Origin: Actinomycetota bacterium
GTDB taxonomy: Bacteria > Actinomycetota > Acidimicrobiia > Acidimicrobiales > Ilumatobacteraceae
Direction of reading: 5' to 3'
Length of the DNA stretch: 17,705 bases
NCBI GenBank assembly: GCA_009704425.1
Contig: WLEG01000012.1
Span: 1-17,705, forward strand
A program made the translations under genes and the position numbers. A model generated the notes under the pieces. The model saw only the letters and a program-made list of their open reading frames with translations. It had not been told where the DNA came from and searched no databases. Below, piece after piece: positions 14,516 to 17,705 of the stretch; the first letter of the stretch is position 1, and each line of letters begins with the position of its first letter.

Positions 14516-16057
14516 TCAACGATCCTTCTCCCAATAGGGGGCGCGAAGTTTCCGCTTGTTGATCTTTCCCATGGTGTTGCGACCCAGATCGTCGACGAAG
14601 TCGACCGTTCGCGGACACTTGTAGTGGCTCAGGCGCTCGCGGCAGAAAGTCAGGATCTCGGCGGCGTCGGGAGGGTTCGCGGGGTCGCGCGGAATCACCA
14701 ACGCTTTCAGTTCCTCCCCCATCTCGGCGTGGGGGATGCCGATGCACGCGACGTCGAGTACCGCCGGATGTCGTGTCAACACCTGCTCGGCCTCGGCCGG
14801 GTAGATGTTGACCCCACCGGACACGACCATGTCACTGAAGCGATCGGTGATGTAGACGTACCCACCGTCGTTCACGTAGCCGATCTCGCCGAGCGTGAAC
14901 ACCCCGGGAGCGATGTTGGCCAGTCGCGTCTTCTCCGGGTCGTTCGGATAGACGACCCCGCGTCCCGTGGAGTCCTTGAAGAAGAGTCGGCCCTCCGTGT
15001 TCGGCGGGACCTCGTTGCCGTCGTCGTCGAGAACGATCACGCTGAAGGGCGGAATCGGGCGACCGACCGACCCCGGATTCTCCAGCCATTCGGCGCTCGT
15101 GATCTGACACGTCGTACCCACCTCGGTGGCGCCGTAGGCGTCGATGAAGATCGGACCCCACCAGTCGATCATCGAACGCTTCACGTCGACCGGACACGAC
15201 GCACCGGTGTGCGCCACCAGCCGCATGGACGACAGGTCGTACTTGGCCTTCACCTCGTCGGGAAGGGCGAGCAGACGCACGAAATGCGTGGGAACCATCA
15301 CGGAGGACTCGGTCCGATGTTCGTGGATCGCCTGCAGGGTCTTCTCGGCGTCGAACTTCGCCAACACCACCATGGGCACCCCGCGCACCAGCAACCTCAT
15401 GCCGTTCAACGGTCCGGTGTGGTACATCGGGCCGACCACCAGATGGGTGCCGAACTGGGCGAAACGATTCGCCTTCATCCCCTCGAGGTGCTCGGCCATG
15501 GTGGAACCACCGGCGAACATCGTGGGGGGCAGCTCGGTTCCCTTCGGACGACCGGTGGTGCCCGAGGTGTACAGAAGGTTCGCCCGCGGAACCACGTCCA
15601 TGGGCGGATGGTGCGTGGCCCCATCGGCCAGCCACTCCGACCACGTGCGCAGACCGGGATCGTCGACTCCCCAACCGACCACGTCGATGCGCAAACCTTC
15701 GCCACGCGCGATGTCGGCCGCCGCCAGACCGCGTTCGAGGGTCTCCGGTCCGACGAACAGCAAACGCGAATCCGAATCGACGAGGATGTACGCCGTCTCC
15801 TCGGCCGTGAGATGGAAGTTCACGGGCACGGTGGAGGCACCACCGAGCAGACAGCCGAGGTGGGCCAGTGCCGTCTCGGCGGCGTTCTCGGCGAACACGG
15901 CCACCCGACGGCTCGTCCCCAGGTCGGTGGCCAACGCGATGTTGGCCACCCGGTTCAAGATGTCGTCCACCTCGGCCCAACGCAGGGCCTTGTCGGGATC
16001 GCGCACGGCGATCTCGTCGGGTCGTTCACGGGCCAGATCAGCGGCGAAAGCGGGCAT
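14516..16057 (-). CDS. Acyl-CoA synthetase (class I adenylate-forming, AMP-binding)
   Basis: A 513-aa ligase that activates a carboxylic acid to its AMP ester and then the CoA thioester. The phosphate-binding loop is YTSGTTGRPKG (163-173), the A5-type motif is YGATEVGTT, and the hinge/A8 region is YITDRFSDMVVSGGVNIYP. Close to the C-terminus, NTMGKINKRKL carries the adenylation lysine (Lys498). Length and motif order are those of medium/long-chain or aryl acyl-CoA synthetases. ATG at 16057 follows 9 bp after the SnoaL-like gene. It is directly upstream of the crotonase, so this pair likely feeds a side chain or ring-derived acid into beta-oxidation-like steps. The acid substrate is not evident. 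Confidence 0.95.
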   Translation of the reverse strand: MPAFAADLARERPDEIAVRDPDKALRWAEVDDILNRVANIALATDLGTSRRVAVFAENAAETALAHLGCLLGGASTVPVNFHLTAEETAYILVDSDSRLLFVGPETLERGLAAADIARGEGLRIDVVGWGVDDPGLRTWSEWLADGATHHPPMDVVPRANLLYTSGTTGRPKGTELPPTMFAGGSTMAEHLEGMKANRFAQFGTHLVVGPMYHTGPLNGMRLLVRGVPMVVLAKFDAEKTLQAIHEHRTESSVMVPTHFVRLLALPDEVKAKYDLSSMRLVAHTGASCPVDVKRSMIDWWGPIFIDAYGATEVGTTCQITSAEWLENPGSVGRPIPPFSVIVLDDDGNEVPPNTEGRLFFKDSTGRGVVYPNDPEKTRLANIAPGVFTLGEIGYVNDGGYVYITDRFSDMVVSGGVNIYPAEAEQVLTRHPAVLDVACIGIPHAEMGEELKALVIPRDPANPPDAAEILTFCRERLSHYKCPRTVDFVDDLGRNTMGKINKRKLRAPYWEKDR

Positions 16058-16066
16058 CGTGCGACC

Positions 16067-16555
16067 TCAGACGTCCGCGTCCACGCCGCGCGCCAGGAGA
16101 GCCTCGCGATGGTTGGTGAAATCACCCGACAGGTCGGCGGGCCCGCCGTAGTGCACCTGCAGGAATCGTCGGGCGAAGAGCCATCGGCCCTCCACCTTTC
16201 GATACGTGTCGTCGTAATGAGCGAGAAGGATCCCCGACTGTCCGCCGGTCCGACGGAACCTCTCGCTGATCGCCCATCGCCCGACGGCCTCGTCGGGGGA
16301 CGCACCGCACCACGCGTCTCCGCTGTGCACCGTCTGGACGACCGCGGCGAATCCGGTCATCGCCCCGAACCACAACTTCGAGATGGCGTCCTTGCCCTCC
16401 ACCAAACGGCCGCCACCCAGATCCCACACGGCGTCGTCGGCCCAGCACGATCCCCATTGCGGGGCCGAGCGGTGCACCACGGCGTCGGCGTAGCGGTTCA
16501 CCAGACGCTGGATCGAGACGAAGTCGTCGACGGACACGGGCACGGCGTTGCTCAT
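16067..16555 (-). CDS. SnoaL-like (NTF2-fold) protein, possible cyclase, isomerase or hydratase
   Basis: A 162-aa protein with the cone-shaped SnoaL-like fold. Family features are the N-terminal helix FVSIQRLVNRYADAVVHR, the CWADDAVWDLGGG strand, and late blocks AHYDDTYRKVEGRWLFARRFLQVHY. Proteins of this type in actinobacterial catabolic clusters are often small dehydratases, isomerases or subunits of ring-hydroxylating enzymes, but no specific active site can be assigned. The ATG at 16555 is divergent from the SDR at 16604 with only 48 bp between, and a short palindrome overlaps the region next to its start codon. It is the first gene of the operon with the acyl-CoA synthetase and crotonase. 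Confidence 0.85.
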   Translation of the reverse strand: MSNAVPVSVDDFVSIQRLVNRYADAVVHRSAPQWGSCWADDAVWDLGGGRLVEGKDAISKLWFGAMTGFAAVVQTVHSGDAWCGASPDEAVGRWAISERFRRTGGQSGILLAHYDDTYRKVEGRWLFARRFLQVHYGGPADLSGDFTNHREALLARGVDADV

Positions 16556-16556
16556 G

Positions 16557-16565
16557 GAACAGTTC
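16557..16565. promoter_or_regulatory. Short palindrome GAACAGTTC in divergent promoter
   Basis: GAACAGTTC is an inverted repeat with a single central base, extended by flanking T and A to the pattern TnnAACnGTTnnA (16555-16567). It sits immediately beside the start codon of the SnoaL-like gene in a 48-bp divergent intergenic region. It recalls the steroid-regulator KstR motif but has a one-base instead of a two-base centre, so it is only a weak candidate. Confidence 0.3.
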
Positions 16566-16603
16566 TAGTCTGCGATGACGCGCGCCGGCGATGGGAGGGA
16601 ATC

Positions 16604-17404
16604 ATGATCGACGACCATTCGAGACGAGATCTCGGGGACCTGTGGTCGCTGAACGGACGTGGAGCCGTGGTGACCGGAGGTGCCGCGGGCATCGGCGCCG
16701 CCACCGTGAGACGTCTCGCCGAGGCCGGCGCCGACGTGGTGGTGGCCGACATCGACGAATCGGGCGCCGCCCGGACCGCCGTCGAGGTGGCGGGTGCCAC
16801 CGGTCGAACGGTGATCTCCACCCGACTGGACATCGCCGACACCGCCTCGGTGGTGGCCGCGGCCGAGTTGTGCCGGGACCGCCTGGGAGGCCTCGACATC
16901 TGGGTGAACAACGCGGGCATCTATCCGACCACCGGGCCGGCCCTCGACGCCGCCGACGACTTCATCGACCGATTGCTGGAGGTGAACGTACGGGGCTCGT
17001 ACGCGGGGGCCCGCGAAGCGGCGCGCCGAATGAGCAACGGTGGGGTCATCGTGAACCTGGCGTCGACCACCGGGTTCCGTGCGGCGCCCGGCATCAGCGC
17101 CTACGTGATCTCCAAGCACGCGGTGGTGGGTCTGACGAAATCGTTGGCCCTCGAGTTCGGTCCGCGCGACGTGCGGGTCGTGGGTGTCGCACCCGGACCC
17201 ATCGACACCCCCGGGGTACAGGAGCAGATGGCGCCGTTGAAGGCGGCCGGACTCGACGTCGCCAAGCGCATGAGCCAGACGCTCCTCGGTCGTGCCGGAA
17301 CGGCCGACGATATCGCGCGCGTGATCCTGTTCCTGGCCTCCGACATGGCTGCATGGATCACGGGAGAAGTCGTGGTGGCCGACGCCGGCTCGCTGGCCGG
17401 CTGA
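16604..17404 (+). CDS. Short-chain dehydrogenase/reductase (classical SDR)
   Basis: A 266-aa NAD(P)-dependent oxidoreductase. The cofactor motif TGGAAGIG spans residues 24-31, with Asp49 at the end of the second strand (VVVADID) favouring NAD over NADP. NNAG is at 92-95 and the catalytic residues are Ser144, Tyr157 and Lys161 (YVISK). The C-terminal IDTPGVQEQM and ITGEVVVADAG blocks are standard for the family. The ATG at 16604 has GGGAGGGA upstream; the long open frame further 5' is the antisense shadow of the ligase and SnoaL genes. It is divergently transcribed from that operon and convergent, with 17 bp between, on the last gene. It probably oxidises a secondary alcohol in the same pathway, but the substrate is unknown. 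Confidence 0.94.
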   Translation: MIDDHSRRDLGDLWSLNGRGAVVTGGAAGIGAATVRRLAEAGADVVVADIDESGAARTAVEVAGATGRTVISTRLDIADTASVVAAAELCRDRLGGLDIWVNNAGIYPTTGPALDAADDFIDRLLEVNVRGSYAGAREAARRMSNGGVIVNLASTTGFRAAPGISAYVISKHAVVGLTKSLALEFGPRDVRVVGVAPGPIDTPGVQEQMAPLKAAGLDVAKRMSQTLLGRAGTADDIARVILFLASDMAAWITGEVVVADAGSLAG

Positions 17405-17421
17405 GACCCGCGCGAGTTGCC

Positions 17422-17705
17422 TCAACCGCGGGTGACACGCGCGTTTCCCTCGGTCCACCACACCGACAGTCGTCGGAACTCGATGCGCCAACCGTTCGAC
17501 GTGCGAATCAGTCGGTCCTCGTAGCGTCCGGCGACGATGAAGTTGGGGCCACCCTCGGCGGTCCGACGCACGTGTTGCGATTGCAAGTACGACGAACACG
17601 TGGCCCGATCACCGTCGACGACGACGAGATGATTGCCCACCAGGTGCTGCGTTCGATCGAGCGGTTCGAGGGCGCGACGAATCCGGGTCTTGATCGCCTC
17701 GCGAC
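17422..17705 (-). CDS. SnoaL-like (NTF2-fold) protein, C-terminal part (5' end outside window)
   Basis: The minus-strand frame is open to the window edge and ends with TGA at 17422-17424. About 94 residues are visible, beginning REAIKTRIRRAL. The motif HLVGNHLVVVDGDRATC, then GRYEDRLIRTSNGWRIEFRRL, is typical of SnoaL-like domains that accompany catabolic dehydrogenases and P450s in actinobacteria. A GTG inside the frame at 17640 could be mistaken for the start, but it lies in the middle of the conserved domain. It converges on the SDR, so both sit in the same neighbourhood but in different transcripts. The function is unknown. Confidence 0.82.
   Translation of the reverse strand, partial: REAIKTRIRRALEPLDRTQHLVGNHLVVVDGDRATCSSYLQSQHVRRTAEGGPNFIVAGRYEDRLIRTSNGWRIEFRRLSVWWTEGNARVTRG

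Noticed and set aside
14423..17404. 993-codon plus-strand open frame
   Set aside because: Only its last 266 codons (from 16604) look like a protein, an SDR. The rest is antisense to the ligase and SnoaL genes and has no family features.
1..17705. tRNA, rRNA, CRISPR arrays, insertion sequences and attachment sites
   Set aside because: No such structures were recognised on either strand; intergenic regions are all under 200 bp and are accounted for.

Overview
This is a 17.7-kb, high-GC, densely packed catabolic region. It most likely comes from an actinomycete-type bacterium (Actinomycetota, perhaps an uncultivated Acidimicrobiia-like lineage; the lineage is inference). The reasons are the GC-rich codon use, an F420-type luciferase-like oxidoreductase, several class I bacterial P450s, many SDR, SnoaL and crotonase enzymes, GTG starts and 1-4 nt start/stop overlaps. 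Every one of the 17 genes recognised ends in TGA. No rRNA, tRNA, IS element, phage gene or CRISPR array is visible.

Layout. (1) 1-554 (+) is the C-terminal part of a cytochrome P450. (2) 603-3692 (-) is an operon of an LLM-class F420-dependent oxidoreductase, a P450 and a DHRS1-like SDR. (3) 3795-5084 (-) is a third P450. It is divergent from (4) 5175-8289 (+), an operon of a molybdopterin oxidoreductase, an AhpD/carboxymuconolactone-decarboxylase-like protein and a limonene-epoxide-hydrolase-like protein. (5) 8296-13557 (-) is a branched-chain-amino-acid-type (HAAT) ABC importer: lipoprotein binding protein, fused LivH-LivM permease, LivG and LivF. (6) 13654-16555 (-) holds a SnoaL-like protein, an acyl-CoA synthetase and a crotonase. 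(7) 16604-17404 (+) is an SDR. (8) 17422-17705 (-) is the C-terminal part of a SnoaL-like protein.

The main find is at 7388-7921. The AhpD-like gene has an in-frame TGA exactly where the second cysteine of the family's CxxC redox motif belongs (C59-V-V-U62). The reading frame continues past it for 115 codons of good family sequence. Twelve nt after the TGA is a perfect 8-bp hairpin with a GGC loop, which has the geometry of a bacterial SECIS element. I read this as a selenoprotein, which simple gene callers would break into two fragments.

A second signal is a pair of matching 20-bp palindromic sites (17 of 20 bases identical). One lies in the P450/molybdopterin-oxidoreductase divergent promoter and the other lies just upstream of the LLM operon, so one regulator, plausibly TetR-type, may control both. 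Taken together the genes suggest uptake, oxidation (P450s, SDRs, Mo enzyme, F420 enzyme, epoxide hydrolase) and CoA-dependent breakdown of a hydrophobic, terpenoid- or steroid-like compound. The substrate cannot be read from the sequence.
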